Shown in pieces: positions 22,601 to 35,200 of a stretch of 64,000 nucleotides of DNA. The position numbers and the translations under genes were made by a program. The DNA is from Isoetes taiwanensis. Lineage: Eukaryota > Streptophyta > Lycopodiopsida > Isoetales > Isoetaceae. Where the stretch lies: contig JAJEKV010000017.1 in the NCBI GenBank assembly GCA_021234155.1, forward strand, positions 3,121,311 through 3,185,310, written 5' to 3'. Below the pieces are notes generated by a model, which did no database searches, was not told the origin of the DNA, and saw only the letters and a list, made by a program, of their open reading frames with translations. Position 1 is the first letter of the stretch. Each line of letters opens with the position of its first letter.

Positions 22601-24240
22601 GGGTTCTCACATAGCATCTTTCATGTCTGGCATATATCCAACGTGAACCCGTCCACTGATTGCACCATGTGAAGGTATGAGCACAGATGATTCTATCATA
22701 TGTAAACTATCCAAGAGTTTTAACCATTTTCGAAACCTTTTACCACTTTTGAACCTCAGTCATATGTATCAAGCTATCGCAGAGCCACTTTGAAGGTAAC
22801 TGAAGCGAAAATTGTTGTTGCATACTGGGGACCAATCATATCCAACAGAGTACGAATATCCTTTTTGTGACACTTATGCTCCTGAACACAGAGAATATTT
22901 GGGTCAAGCTTCCCAATAGCTAAGGCAACTCCCCTTCGTTTATTTAGGGACAAGTAAATCCCCTCCACATTCTAGTTTACTATCTTCTTATCCATATATG
23001 ATAATGAGTGGAGGGGTTCTTTCTCTGTTTCTTCTTCCTTGTTCGTCTTCCTGGAGACGCAAGCCCATGATCTAACTCATATGGCACAAGTGCAAGCGGG
23101 TTTTCTACGGAGTTAAATTCCATAGAAATCTCAGTCTCATTAGCACATGATCTCTCTAACTACCTTATGAAGTGTCATCCTTTCAAGAGAACTAAGTTCA
23201 TCAGACGTTTCTGAGCCTGATTCAAAAGATTGCACTGATGGAATATGCCCTGAAACCAATTGCAAAAGCGGCAATTGCTGCTGCTCAACTGCTTCCTGAA
23301 GACTTTAACAATATTGTGGCTCGTCAAATACCATACCCAAGGCTTCAACAACAGCGGTAGCACCTTGTTCTAAACTGGCATGACCATCTATGGGAGCCAC
23401 CTCAGTTTGAGTTGGGGTCCGCTCGATCTCGAAAAATGAGTTGTGTGTCGAGGAACGTGAAGCAATACAATTTGGGAGCCGCTTTTGCTTGAAGCCTCCC
23501 CACTTTGGCGAGGGGCATCCGCCGCCCGAATTGAACTCTAAAAACTGCAATAATGCAAAGAAAGATCTTAATTAACGGGGAGGGGAATCTAGGGTACCGG
23601 GCCACCGCTTTTGATCGCAAATGCCGCAACATGATAACCGTAGGTAGAGCGACACAAATCTTGGGTGCACAAATAATTGAGTGCAAAATGTATGTACCCA
23701 GTTTGTTGGTCATCGCCATCATAAACTTCGAAAGCAACATGTCTGCAAGAGATCTAAAATTTGGAACCAGCATGGAATCTTAAGAGCTGAGAAACTCCTT
23801 GCACTAAACACAAGAGTATAGTGCTAGTAAATCAAGTAACTCCCTCACATAAGATCCATACCTCGTGCAACCAACCACCCCACTAAGGATGACACATCGA
23901 ACATAATAAGAAAGAAATTATTACCCAGGAATTTCAAAGACTAGAATTCCAGAATCTCCAACTGCTTAAAGTGAGCTTGCAACCAGGCGTCGACTTTTCC
24001 TATATTTAAAAATCTAGTACAATACACCAATACCGAGCAAGAGCCAAATTCGCGGTCGACTTCAGGTGTCGCTGGTGATTAACATCAACTACATTAATTG
24101 GAGGACTTCCTGGGATGATGTGGAGTTCTTCCTTGTTATTTTGATTCAGAATGGCGAGAGCTTCCTCCATTTTCGGGGCATTAGTCGACACCACCATCTG
24201 CTTAATCCACTTATCTAGTTACTGTATCATTAATATGCCA
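19650..24240 (-). mobile_element. L1-like LINE, degenerate, minus strand
   Basis: From high to low coordinates on minus: an ORF1-like region with EEALAILNQNNKEEL (24130); the endonuclease start with KLDPNILCVQEHK (22900); RT palm with FSVGHGIHQSCPLASYLF expected near 21400; catalytic box GNHYVDDFFLFLQA (about 21245-21204); and the C-terminal zinc-binding domain CPICGLFPQNLEHCMFLC (about 19960). This is the domain order of plant L1-type elements. The frame is broken repeatedly. A tandem-duplication breakpoint at 21193 lies inside the RT, so only the part above it recurs at 31.6-34.6 kb. Ends are approximate; no target duplication was found. Confidence 0.8.
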
Positions 24241-25783
24241 AACTTGCCCATCTCTTGCCTTTCAACCGCCTATGTCTCAATTATCTGGGATGGTGATTGT
24301 CTCACATTTCTCCACCCTGCATAGTATTTCTTTTTTTTGAAGGACATCAAACTACATTGAGAGTCCAAGCCAAAAGACAAATATAACTGCACCAGCGGGA
24401 TTAAAATCTCAGAGGACAATCATGATCCACTACGTAGGACACTTAAATAAGTCTCAAAGATCAATTGACCTTGCATAGTATTGCCTGCCTCCATAGCTAC
24501 TGGTAATAATGGTAGTGAAAATAGGTCATCTGGCAAGGCATGTATTGTGAAACTTATGTGCATTGGTGTCTGCATCTTGGTGTCTATGTTTTCTTTCCAT
24601 AAGATATATGTGTGTAAAGTATAAGAAGCCTCCATCTATAGTTGAAGATAGTGAGTAAAATTATAAGAGATCTTCATATGAGAAAACATATGGAAATCTC
24701 TAGATGTTTATAAACTCGTTGGATTGGTCATATAACATAGAAGAAGAAGATGCACAACATAAACATATAAGAGATGCTAGGTATAGGATATAAGAGAAAA
24801 AACAGAGATATAGCCTATATAAACACAATGTTTCGGGCTTGATTCTTATTGAGCAAAGATAAAAAATTCTAGAACAATTGTGATGTGCCAATCATTTGAG
24901 GGAGTGTACCAATAATGAACCACTTAAGAAATATGGACAAGGAAATGTGGAGAATAAAATATTTTTACTGATTAAATTGCATGGCTTGAAAGCTTTTATT
25001 TTGTGGTATTATGTGTACTTTTCTTGAGAAAAATTGAATAAATATAGCCCTTGATATCTGCCCACAAAATAGGCTTATTTATAATGATCGCTCAAATACT
25101 CAGTTGTGGATCAAGATTGGACGATTAAGATTGAACTTATTATTTTTTTCCAGATATTTTATTTAATGGTTTAGAATGAGACAATAGTTTTTTGTCGATC
25201 ACTATTGGAATTTGATCCATTGTACCATGGTCCACAATTTGATCATGATTCACTATTTGTGGCCCTTCCCTACACGTGCAACATCAATGCTCTATGCCTA
25301 ATAAAACCACAACATTGGGCTTAAGCAACATGTGTGATGTTAATTATATAAATTGACATTATTTATGGCCTTGGAATAAATGCTTGACTGAGTAAGTGAC
25401 ATTATAGATCCAATCTATAATTGTAAAATGATGCCATTATGAGATGAGGAGGTTTGTTTTGAATCGATAGGATATCATTGGTAGTGATGGAGATGTTAAC
25501 TGACATAAGTTTTCATTGAGATTGTAGGAGATGCCTTGGCACTAGGTGTGACCTTTAGGTGGCACTATTTGAAACCTTAGAAGAAGTGAGAGATTATGCG
25601 ATGGTGTAGGATAGATTGATGAAATATAAAGTGATGTATGGGTCGTGCCAGAGTCAACTATTAAGAAAACTTGAAGCCACCAAATAATGGCACAATGGTG
25701 ATGTCTTTATTGGTGGCAAGGACTATAAAAGTCGATTCAATTCATACAAAGAACATGAATCGTCATGATTAGCAATTAGGGAT
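24241..25783. other. Duplicated spacer, no gene recognised
   Basis: Present again at 35225-36625. A 71-codon open frame (24420-24635, minus) is identical in both copies, which only reflects recent duplication. No domain, RNA gene or transposon terminus is evident. Confidence 0.5.
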
Positions 25784-28666
25784 GCAGGATTGAATAAAAA
25801 GAGCACGTTGAATAAAGCTGATCCGTTTAATAATCTATGCTTAGATGTCATACATTTTAGTGCCCATGGAGAGATCCTAATTTTAGGAGACTTTTTAACT
25901 TAACGCATGTGAGAGAGCAGGTAAAGACCTATGCGCATATTACCGATGCAAACCCGATGAGGTTGTAGATCCGATCTATGTGAGAAGCTCAAGATCACAT
26001 ATCAAATCACATGGGCGATGTTTGTTAGATTTTGTACCATGTGTGGGCTGAAGATCATAAATGGCTTGAAAAGTTTCATGCAATCAAGAGAGTTTACATT
26101 CTCAAATCATTCTGATCCAAAGATATAGATTATCTATTGGCCAAAGATATACATCTGATCCGAGACTTTTGGATTGGCAAAAGCTCCTCCTGAATCAGAT
26201 CATAAACCCTTGTTTATCATGCTTAAAATCGGCCCTAAACTATTTTACAGTGGAACGGCCTTTTCGTCCGATGGATTTAAAGTCAATTATAAATGATATG
26301 AAGAGTATGAACGACCGACGTTGAAGCATTGCTAGATCGGTCACATGGTCTCGGAGAGTTTGTATCTGATGCAAATCATTTTACCACATTATTACTAGAT
26401 GATCTGAGGAGATTTTGAATGACTAAGAAGCGATCCATGGGAGACCCGTGAATGCATGGTGGGATGACGGAATGCAAAGCGTGCAAAAGACATTACCCGC
26501 GTAATTGTATCTTCAAACCCAAATGGTACAAAAGCTCCCTAAGGAAGAAGAAACATGATTATTACAAGAAAAAGCAATAGAATCGACACAAAGATCTCGG
26601 ACACACACCCAAAGTTTTTGGGATATGTTTAGAATGTGTTTAGAGCACTAGTATAAAGGAAGATGCTTTGCTAAAAATTAGTCCAAGAGTTATATGAGAA
26701 GAATGGCCAAAATAGCATGACAAAAATAGCCTCTAGCACATGTATAACTTTTTACTTAATTAGAGGTCGGAAACACTAAGCAAAGATGGCCAACAATAAG
26801 GCATGTGATATGGATGGACTATGCGTGGAGCTCTTAAAATGGGGCGCGTGACAATCGCCCACGCTTACAAGCTTGCTAAATGAAGGGATTAGACAAGGTT
26901 TGCCGATAATTGAACATAAACAGGGTCCACCTAATACACAAAGCGGTGATAAGAGAGTGATATCAAATTACTGTGAACAATTCTTATTGGGAGTACTTTT
27001 TGCAAAAATTTTGGGCAGCCTTTTGGAATCTAAGCTTAGTTTTTGCAGAAGGAAATGATAAACGCTTCTCCATACCAAGCTGGTTTTAGGAAAGGACATA
27101 GTCTCACGTTAGATCATGCTCTTGCACTCAGGTATTGGTGGAGAAAGCTAGACATCCGGTCGCAACTCTGTTTGTAGCATTTATAGATTTCAAAGCATTT
27201 GACTCCGCTCCAAGAGAGACAAGCGTTTAAAGGATGGTACATCTAGGGTTTCTGAAGAATCGCAGCAGCCATAGCCCAGTTATATTCGAAGTTCTGATTA
27301 AAAATCTCAACGGTTGAGCACACGAGTGAGAAGCACCCGGTTGAGAATGCATGAGGTGCCCATTATCGCCAACCCTATTTGGCATTTTTCATAGACAATT
27401 GGAAGAATGGCTCAAAGATCAATCATTACAGGGCACACAAATAGGTAACCATGTCTTATTCGGTTGTTGTTATTATACGAGATGATATTGTATTACTAGC
27501 CAACAAAAGCAAGTATTACGTAAAACATTTGCACGGGCTGGAATTATTCTCAGCATTGCAAAAGGGATGAAGGTAAATATAGCTAAGTCCAAAATTATGG
27601 TTTTTTGGTACAAGGGAGAGACCAGATTTCTTATATCGTGGTCAAGCTCTTGAAACAAAAGGAATGCTACAAATATTTGGGCATTGATTTTGCTTCAAAT
27701 TATAGCCGGAAAGATTGTGTGAAAAAAGAAGAGTCACACGAGGAAAATCAGCCTTATACAACATGCTAACAAGATGTAATAAAGCTGCATTAATTGATTG
27801 GGGAGCTAAAAACTTTTCAAGACTCTTGTGCAAACGGTGCTGTTATATGGTACACCAAGATGGGGACTTTTGGATGTCCCTGGCCCCTATGGAGCCAAGT
27901 AGAATCCGGCAAAAATGTTTATAATGAGAAGAGCTTGGGATCAAAGCTCAAACTCCGTATGCACAATAATGCTAGCGAAGTTATTGGGTTACCTCTCGAG
28001 CTTGAAGCTCTTTATCAAACTCAGAAACTTTATGAACAAAGCTACAAGAACAAGAGGGTCAACTCAATCTCCTATCAAGCTATGGCAAATTCGTAACAAG
28101 GGTGGATTTCGAATTGGGCAAAAAAATGGGGGTTATCTCCAAGCAAACCGCCTAATGATAAAACGAAGCTAGAACCTTATTGGAAAAGCTTGCGGTGGAT
28201 AGTTTATGGGCTGCCCCGGTAGCAAAATGTCTTATTACGAAATACAGCTTAATGATATGAGAGAGTACAAAAGCCAAGCTTATCCGTTTCCGATATTCCA
28301 AAGGCATATAAACGAGTAATGGCTAGATAATCTAAACCGGCTCTCATCCATTTAGAGATTGAAGTGGCAGATGGTTTAACATTCCCATGGAAGACGAAAT
28401 GTAAGATATGTGGCTGGAGACGGGAGGATGAAGCCCACACCTTTTAATCGCACCCAAAGATATGAGCATATAAGGGAGGAGTTCGAGGTACACATAGACA
28501 GTTTTTATACATTGTTAAATCTGGAACTATTCTTTGTAGGAGAGTATATGAACAGGGTGGATACACACCGTACATTTTTGTTAAAGTTGTGAATATTTAC
28601 TCCATGGCCTTTCAAGGTCCTAAGTGAGCACTAGACAAATAAATAAATAAATAAATAAAATAAATA
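25784..28666 (+). mobile_element. LINE inserted into copy A only, with (TAAA)n tail
   Basis: Copy B preserves the uninterrupted site (GCAGGATTCAATTCATAC), so the borders are clear. The element keeps an endonuclease remnant (GEILILGDF near 25870; ESDHKPL near 26200), RT pieces (HALALRYWW near 27120; RDDIVLLANKSK in the position of YADD near 27480; KGMLQ and GIDFASNYS near 27660), a long connection domain (RVTRGKSALYNMLTRCNKAA) and a zinc-binding CKICGWRREDEAHT near 28420. It ends in AAATAAATAAATAAATAAAT-type repeats at 28640-28666. Stops and frameshifts inactivate it. One base of the empty site is missing and no target duplication is visible, so insertion was imprecise. Confidence 0.88.
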
Positions 28667-29199
28667 AATTCATACAAAGCATATGAGTTGCCATAAGTCA
28701 AATTCTAGCAATCATAAATATAGGTGCAACAAACTAGTAATGAGTAGTAATTAGCAATTATCACTCCAAAAATAATAGTTAGTAGCACGGCTTGAAATCG
28801 AAGGGTTTCCTCTTGGAATATTTTGATAAAATTTGATTTATTAAAGTAGATGCTTGAAATTAATTACCATGAATTAGACGAAGATCCTCTTATTATAATT
28901 CTTTCGGTAATTATCAATAATACACAATCTCTTTTACTTTGGTTAACCAAAAATCTATATTGAAGTTGTATAGCAGGTCCTCGTTAAGATGCTTGTCATT
29001 TACGATTCAAAAATAGTGTGCTCATACTTTTTGTTCCATATATGAGTAGTTTGGGTATTTTCTTCACACCAAATTACCATTATGCTAATCTTTAAATGCA
29101 AAAAATAAAACTTGAGATGTAACAATCATATCTTGAAGACGAGTAAATAAGCTTAGCCAGCGACCAAGATTTTGCTAGATGCTCATTTCTAACAGCTAG
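28667..29199. other. Upstream region of dirigent gene A
   Basis: AT-rich, shared with copy B (36640-37180). Apart from the TATA box next to the gene, no regulatory site is supported. Confidence 0.5.
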
Positions 29200-29207
29200 T
29201 ATATAAG
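29200..29207 (+). promoter_or_regulatory. TATA box of dirigent gene A
   Basis: TATATAAG lies 33 bp upstream of the ATG at 29241. The same box stands before the dirigent copy B at about 37182. Confidence 0.6.
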
Positions 29208-29240
29208 GAGGAGGTGCAAGGCTCAGAAAGCAAAAGAGCT

Positions 29241-29729
29241 ATGGAGTTGAAGAGAGTGTACCTTCTGGCTATGCTACTAATTATGCATATAATAAGTGTT
29301 TCGAGGGCTAAAGGGGTTCACAAAAGAATGGTAATGTATTATCACACAGACTCAAATTCTGTGGTAGTAGCAGGGCCAAATGGGAATGCCAACAACATTG
29401 GATTTGGAAGTGTCTTTGTGATTGACAACTACTTGACTGCAGGCCCGGAGCTAAATTCCAGCTCACTAGGCAATGCAAAAGGGCTGGTGATCTTGGCAAC
29501 TAGAAATGCCACTGCTACGTCTCCCAGCCTGATGATCTTTGATGCAGTGCTGCAGAATGGCAGCAACATCCACTTTGAAGGCCTTTTTGTGCCCTACAAC
29601 ACCTCTGAACTTAATATCTATGGTGGCACTGGAGAATTTCGGTTTGCCAGAGGTTTTGCTTCTTTCTCTCCTGTTGAGCCTGATGTTTATGCCTCCCCTA
29701 GAACTATCAATTGTACTTTCCATGCTTAA
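29241..29729 (+). CDS. Dirigent-like protein, copy A (162 aa, intronless)
   Basis: The ATG at 29241 gives a signal peptide (MELKRVYLLAMLLIMHIISV) followed by a dirigent domain: MVMYYHTDSNS, GFGSVFVIDNYLTAGPE, SSLGNAKGLVI, and the typical C-terminal IYGGTGEFRFARGFA. An upstream in-frame GTG is not used. Dirigent proteins are secreted, cleft-forming beta-barrels that control stereochemistry of phenoxy-radical coupling (lignans, lignin) or act in allene-oxide-cyclase-like folds. Several N-x-S/T sites suit an apoplastic glycoprotein. Length is slightly short for the family and there is no intron, as is usual. Lies in copy A of the tandem duplication and looks intact. The precise substrate cannot be inferred. 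Confidence 0.9.
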   Translation: MELKRVYLLAMLLIMHIISVSRAKGVHKRMVMYYHTDSNSVVVAGPNGNANNIGFGSVFVIDNYLTAGPELNSSSLGNAKGLVILATRNATATSPSLMIFDAVLQNGSNIHFEGLFVPYNTSELNIYGGTGEFRFARGFASFSPVEPDVYASPRTINCTFHA

Positions 29730-30531
29730 ACCTCCTCCTCCATCTATTCAGTTTTCTACTTCATTTAACCTTCTAGAATTCTCTTCTTTGCTAGGCCATA
29801 GCCTAAATATCTTCTTGGCCTCTTTTATTTGCTTGGCAAATAAACAATAAGCTTTCGCTTTGTCCTACTATTGTTTCTTTACTTTGTCTTGTTCCATTCT
29901 TCAAGTGTATCTAATTGGAAAGAGGTTAATGAAAATTCAACTCGTAAGTTGTCATGTAAGTAAAGGATTAAGTGAAACTCTAGGTAAAAAAACACAAGTA
30001 TTTTTTTCCTATCGAATCTACTGTCTAATAGGCACTAAGCTTCAAGAGAAATAAAGTGCATTTTTATATCTTGTCAGTTTTTCAATAGCCCTTCCCTAGG
30101 CAGGACCCTGACTAAGGAGTAATGTATATGATATTACAGTTTACAAAGTGAGACAACACTTTTAGAAGGAGCATCATTATCCCCTTCTTATGGTGGACAC
30201 TAAATATCTTTCTATTACATTCTATTCCTATACATTTCAATCGATTTCTAGCTTCTATGAATAATTCTCTAACTATTATATCAATTATATAGTAGTGATA
30301 TTATGTTACTATTATGGAGTTGCCTTAAGCATTATATGCAATGAAGAACTGCATGCACCTTCCCTCAACTTTTTCCATTGTACATAGTTTGTCCTTCACT
30401 GGCATCCCCTGTTTGATAACCCCCTAATGACCTACAAAGTCCCAAAATGATGAGAGCTAGTCTTATAACAAATAATGTCTTTAATTAGGAATATTTTCTA
30501 TCACATGTATGTCATTTCTTGAAGCATTAAG
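29730..30531. other. 3' flank of dirigent gene A
   Basis: 3' UTR and intergenic DNA shared with 37710-38590. No gene recognised. Confidence 0.5.
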
Positions 30532-31198
30532 AGGTCCAAGAGGGACGAAGATCGATACATATCGAAGAACCTCGTCGGGAGGAAACCGACGAGGAGGAAG
30601 ACGTCAAAGAAGACGAAGGCGGCGGGGAGGAGGAAGAGCTCGAAGGGGACGTCGGGGAAACCTCCAATCCCGACGCCCGACCACCTTATCCGAAGTGGCC
30701 CAAGCCACCTAAGATGGTAAAGAAATAGAGAGCGGGAGAGCCCGAGTTCATGCTGAAGCAGGACCGCGAGTTCTAACGCAAGAAGAAAGCATACCAGGAG
30801 TACCTTCATAGGTGGAAAAGGTACAATGATTGGTATTGCAAGCAAAACGTACAGAAGTACGTTAAGGGTGGCAGACCAAGGAACTAGCAGAAGCTGCCAC
30901 CACCTCAGCCAGAAGCCCCGAAGAAGGTCCACCATGGACCCAATTCAAAGCACCCCCAAGACCTAATCTCCTGATCTGGAAGGCGCCGTTCGAACGGCTC
31001 TTCCCGGAGGTTATGCAGGAGTTTCGGTCCGATTATAGGGTGACACGCCTAACGGTCTGATCTCTGCAAGAGGCTGCGGAGGCAGAGCTAGTACAGCTCT
31101 TCGAGGAAGGCAACCTATGTGCCATCCATGCGAAGAGGGTAACAGTAATGCCAAAGGACCTCCATTTGGCTAGGAGGATCTGAAAAGACAAGCTTTAG
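30532..31198 (+). pseudogene. Histone-H3-fold frame with acidic N-terminus, copy A (truncated)
   Basis: This copy lacks the start and first part: a deletion joins the spacer at 30532 to the middle of the acidic region. A further 14-bp loss occurs near 30557. The acidic linker, the KAYQEYLHRWKRYNDWYCKQ segment and the H3-like helices remain, but two extra TGA stops (from CGA) interrupt the H3 part relative to copy B. It is more decayed than copy B. See copy B for domain description. Confidence 0.75.
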
Positions 31199-31340
31199 AA
31201 AGCTTGCAATTTTGTATAAAGATGATTATGTATAAACCAATTTTGTGTAAAGCTGTCATTAATATAATTAAAACCTTCTTGTTAATATTGCTAGTTCAAA
31301 TATTTTCTTGGAAACTAACATTTTAGGTCAAAATTGACCC

Positions 31341-31411
31341 ACTCGGGTCACTCCGCGCGGACGGCCCCTGCATCACGAACGCAAGCGCGTTTCACGCGGA
31401 GTAACCCGAGT
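31341..31411. other. GC-rich hairpin, copy A
   Basis: ACTCGGGTCACTCCGCG and CGCGGAGTAACCCGAGT pair over 17 bp with one mismatch around a 37-nt loop, in otherwise AT-rich DNA just downstream of the histone-like frame. Also present at 39641-39711. Confidence 0.75.
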
Positions 31412-31579
31412 CCCCTCTTTGTTGGCATAAGTTGTCTAATTTTTTGCAAGAAAAGTTGTTAGAATGTTTAGAATTAGTTAAATCTTGCATTGTATCATCT
31501 TAAAATTATCAAAAATGTTCAAAAATAGCTCCCTGAATTGAAGGTAAGTTTTTTTCACATTACAAAAATGTATGTTCGC

Positions 31580-34500
31580 CAAGTTCTCCTCATCGGCTTG
31601 TAAAAAGAGGAAGAAATCATCTACATAGTGATTCCCAATCTGTTGGGTACCATCTTCCATCCTCAGGCCCTCAATGATTCTGTCATCCACAATAGAGAAG
31701 AAATTGCTTTTGCAATAGTGATAAATAAATAGGATGCTAGAGGACAACTTTGATGAATACCATGGCCAACACTAAAGATCGGAGAGGACTCGTCATGAAC
31801 GAGGATAGTGACTCTAGGTCGTAAGGAGTTTGATAACCATTGCCATAAGCTTTCCCCACAACCTAAAGCCAACATTATCCTCTTCAAGAAATTCCAGCAG
31901 ACGCTATCATAAGCTTTTGCAAAATCCAACTTTAAATAGACTATCATCTGGCCTTCTTTACGTGTCTAGTGACCCTCAAATGCAGCGGCAACATTATTAA
32001 GAATATGCCTTCATGGGATGAAGCCAGACTGCATTGTATTGATAGAGTCCATGAGCATTGCTTGAAAATCTCAAAGACAAAGTTGTGGCTATAATCTTGT
32101 ACATAGAAGATAATACAGTGATCCGCTGCCAATCGGCGATGGAGGTCAGGTCTTTTACTTTAGAAATCAGTGATATGCACCCTGTACTAAGTTTGGAATT
32201 TAGTGCCTCGACCTGTAGCAACTCCTCATATATCTACCATGCTGAATCTTCTACCCATTACCAGTACTCTTGAAAAGATTCTACAAGAATCCCGTCCAAA
32301 CTTGCCTCTTCAAGTTCCTGCTTACTGAGCGGCAACTGAAATTCCTACCTCTTATCCTCTGACAACTTACATGCGATCTTGTTGACGACAATTTCTTCTA
32401 TACCATTACTATACTAATATGCCTTCTCTTAGAAGAGCTGGAAGAAATGCTTGAAAGCAAATCGTTTAATATCAGCAGAATTCTGAAGTATCTAGCCATT
32501 AAGCAATTTCAATGGTGTCATATCCGTTGCATATTTCTTCTGTCGAGTTGCCCTGAAGAACATCCTAGAATTAATGTCACCTTCCCTTAGCCACATGATC
32601 CCCGCCTTCACTCTTGCCTCAGTGGCTCTCTTTGTCTCGTCTGCTGCAATAAGGTGCAAAATTCATTCTCCCATATGCCATCATTTGGATGAAACCTGAG
32701 AGTGCCAAGTTCGCGATATAGAGCTTCTAATGATGTCCGTTCTTGGTGAAACTTTTGTTTGCCCCATGTCTGTGCAAATGCTTAAATAGTGGCCAAGTCT
32801 TTACTCAGCAGATCTGTTGGCAATGCCATGCAAACTCAGCATTTTTCAAGAATTCGGTATTTAATTTATATTGTTTCTTGGGCCTGGCCAAAATGGGGCA
32901 TGTAAAGATCAGTTATGGAGTATGATCAGAAAGTGCATTAGACAAAATGTTTTGTCATGTAAACAGGGGCATGAGATCCAACAGCAGGGTTCTCACATAG
33001 CATCTTTCATGTCTGGCATAGAACGTGAACCCGTCCACTGATTGCACCATGTGAAGGTATGAGCACAGATGATTCTATCATATGTAGACTATCCAAGAGT
33101 TTTAACCATTTTCGAAACCTTTTACCACTTTTGAACCTCAGTCATATGTATCAAGCTATCGCAGAGCCACTTTGAAGGTAACTGAAGCGAAAATTGTTGT
33201 TGCATACTGGGGACCAATCATATCCAACAGAGTACGAATATCCTTTTTGTGACACTTATGCTCCTGAACACAGAGAATATTTGGGTCAAGCTTCCCAATA
33301 GCTATGGCAACTCCCCTTCGTTTATTTAGGGACAAGTAAATCCCCTCCACATTCTAGTTTACTATCTTCTTATCCATATATGATAATGAGTGGAGGGGTT
33401 CTTTCTCTGCTTCTTCTTCCTTGTTCGTCTTCCTGGAGACGCAAGCCCATGATCTAACTCATATGGCACAAGTGCAAGCGGGTTTTCTACGGAGTTAAAT
33501 TCCATAGAAATCTCAGTCTCATTAGCACATGATCTCTCTAACTACCTTATGAAGTGTCATCTTTTCAAGAGAACTGAGTTCATCAGACGTTTCTGAGCCT
33601 GATTCAAAAGATTGCACTGATGGAATATGCCCTGAAACCAATTGCAAAAGCGGCAATTGCTGCTGCTCAACTGCTTCCTGAAGACTTTGACAATATTGTG
33701 GCTCATCAAATACCATACCCGAGGCTTCAACAACAGCGGTAGCACCTTATTCTAAACTGGCATGACCATCTATGGGAGCCACCTCAGTTTGAGTTGGGGT
33801 CTGTTCTGGATCTCGAGTATGAGTTGTGTGCTGAGGAACAGGTGAAGCAATACAATTTGGAGCCGCTTGCTTTGAAGCCTCCCCCTTTGGCGGGGGCATC
33901 TGCTCTGGAATTGAACCTCTAAAAACTTGCAATGCTGCAAAGATTCTCTTAATTTAGGACCATTCAGTAACGTGGGGGGAACTAGAAGTACCAGTCACCG
34001 CTTTTTGACTGCAATGCCAGCAACATGATAACCGTAGGTAGAGCGACACAAATCTTGGGTGCACAAATAATTGAGTGCAAAATGTATGTACCTAGTTTGT
34101 TGGTCATCGCCATCATAAACTTCGAAAGCAACATGTCTGCAAGAGATCTAAAATTTGGAACCAGCATGGAATCTTAAGAGCTGAGAAACTCCTTGCACTA
34201 AACACAAGAGTATAGCGCTAGTAAATCAAGTAACTCCCTCACATAAGATCCATACCTCGTGCAACCAACCACCCCACTAAGGATGACACATCGAACATAA
34301 TAAGAAAGAAATTATTACCCAGGAATTTCAAAGACTAGAATTCCAGAATCTCCAACTGCTTAAAGTGAGCTTGCAACTAGGCGTCGACTTTTCCTATATT
34401 TAAAAATCTAGTACAATACACCAATACCGAGCAAGAGCCAAATTCGCGGTCGACTTCAGGTGTCGCTAGTGATTAACATCAACTACATTAATTGGAGGAC

Positions 34501-34606
34501 TTCCTGGGATGATGTGGAGTTCTTCCTTGTTATTTTGATTCAGAACGGCGAGAGCTTCCTCCATTTTCGGGGCATTAGTCGACACCACCATCTGCTTAAT
34601 CCACTC
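31580..34606 (-). mobile_element. Part of the L1-like LINE, copy B
   Basis: Same LINE as at 19650-24240, beginning inside the RT because of the duplication breakpoint. LKLDFAKAYDSVCWNFLKRI and HQSCPLASYLF are legible in one 94-codon open piece (31663-31947), followed on minus by the YVDD box (about 31622). The ORF1 and endonuclease parts extend to about 34600. Still inactive. Confidence 0.85.
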
Positions 34607-34610
34607 ATTA

Positions 34611-35200
34611 GGGCGGATTTGGGGTCTCAAAATGGCCTCGTAAGAAAAATTCCATGTCATATTTTCTCTTGCTTATTAATTGTACTTTCCTTCTCTTTAA
34701 TCGCAATAAATACTCAAAAAGTAACTTCATCAATTAGTTTTTAGGCCATAACTTTTGATTCATAGCTTCAAATCGCATGATTTTTGTTTCATTGGATGCG
34801 GAATCAAAAGATCTATTCAACAGTGTATGAGTTGAATATATTTTAATCTAATTTAGATGGCCAAAAGTTAAAAAAACGAGAAAAAACCTGGTTTTTTGCA
34901 TTTTTTTTAGTCTTTCCTTTTATCAAAAACATATCAAGGCTATACTCATTGAAACGACCTCGCCATGGGCTATCCAACGCAACAAACGGCGTGCAATTTG
35001 GACATCACAATCACAAGTTATAGCAAACAAACGATTGCATTTGAGTTAAAAAGTGCAATTATTACAGTACTATTTATTGCAAAAGTGCCACGTAATACTG
35101 ATTTTCATTTTGAATTCCTCTCTTTCATTGGCTTGAAGGTACTATGACGTGGATATTAGAAATTAAAGATAAGGGCCATTTTGAGACTCCAAATCCGCCC
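34611..35200. mobile_element. 590-bp MITE inserted in copy B
   Basis: Terminal inverted repeats GGGCGGATTTGG-GTCTCAAA and the complementary TTTGAGACTCCAAATCCGCC bound the element, with TA on each side. Copy A has the uninserted site at about 24215, although about 23 extra bases remain to the right in B. A TA target suggests a Tc1/mariner (Stowaway-like) origin. There is no transposase. Confidence 0.8.

Larger units (their letters stand above)
21193..31579. repeat. Tandem segmental duplication, copy A
   Basis: The sequence starting CAAGTTCTCCTCATCGGC at 21193 recurs at 31580, and homology runs colinearly through LINE, spacer, dirigent gene, histone-like frame and GC-rich hairpin to the end of copy B. 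Identity is very high except in clustered patches. Copy A alone carries a 2.9-kb LINE (25784-28666) and a roughly 180-bp segment near 25230-25407, and lacks about 330 bp present in B at 38590-38900. The join between the copies is head to tail. Confidence 0.93.

Noticed and set aside
24420-24635. 71-codon minus frame identical in both duplication copies (also 35434-35649)
   Set aside because: Identity reflects recent duplication of the whole segment, not selection. No recognisable domain.
30501-30935. Minus-strand 144-codon hydrophobic frame, with a longer version at 38741-39310
   Set aside because: It is the reverse complement of the Glu/Lys-rich histone-like frame, which yields Leu/Phe-rich shadows. 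Not a membrane protein gene.
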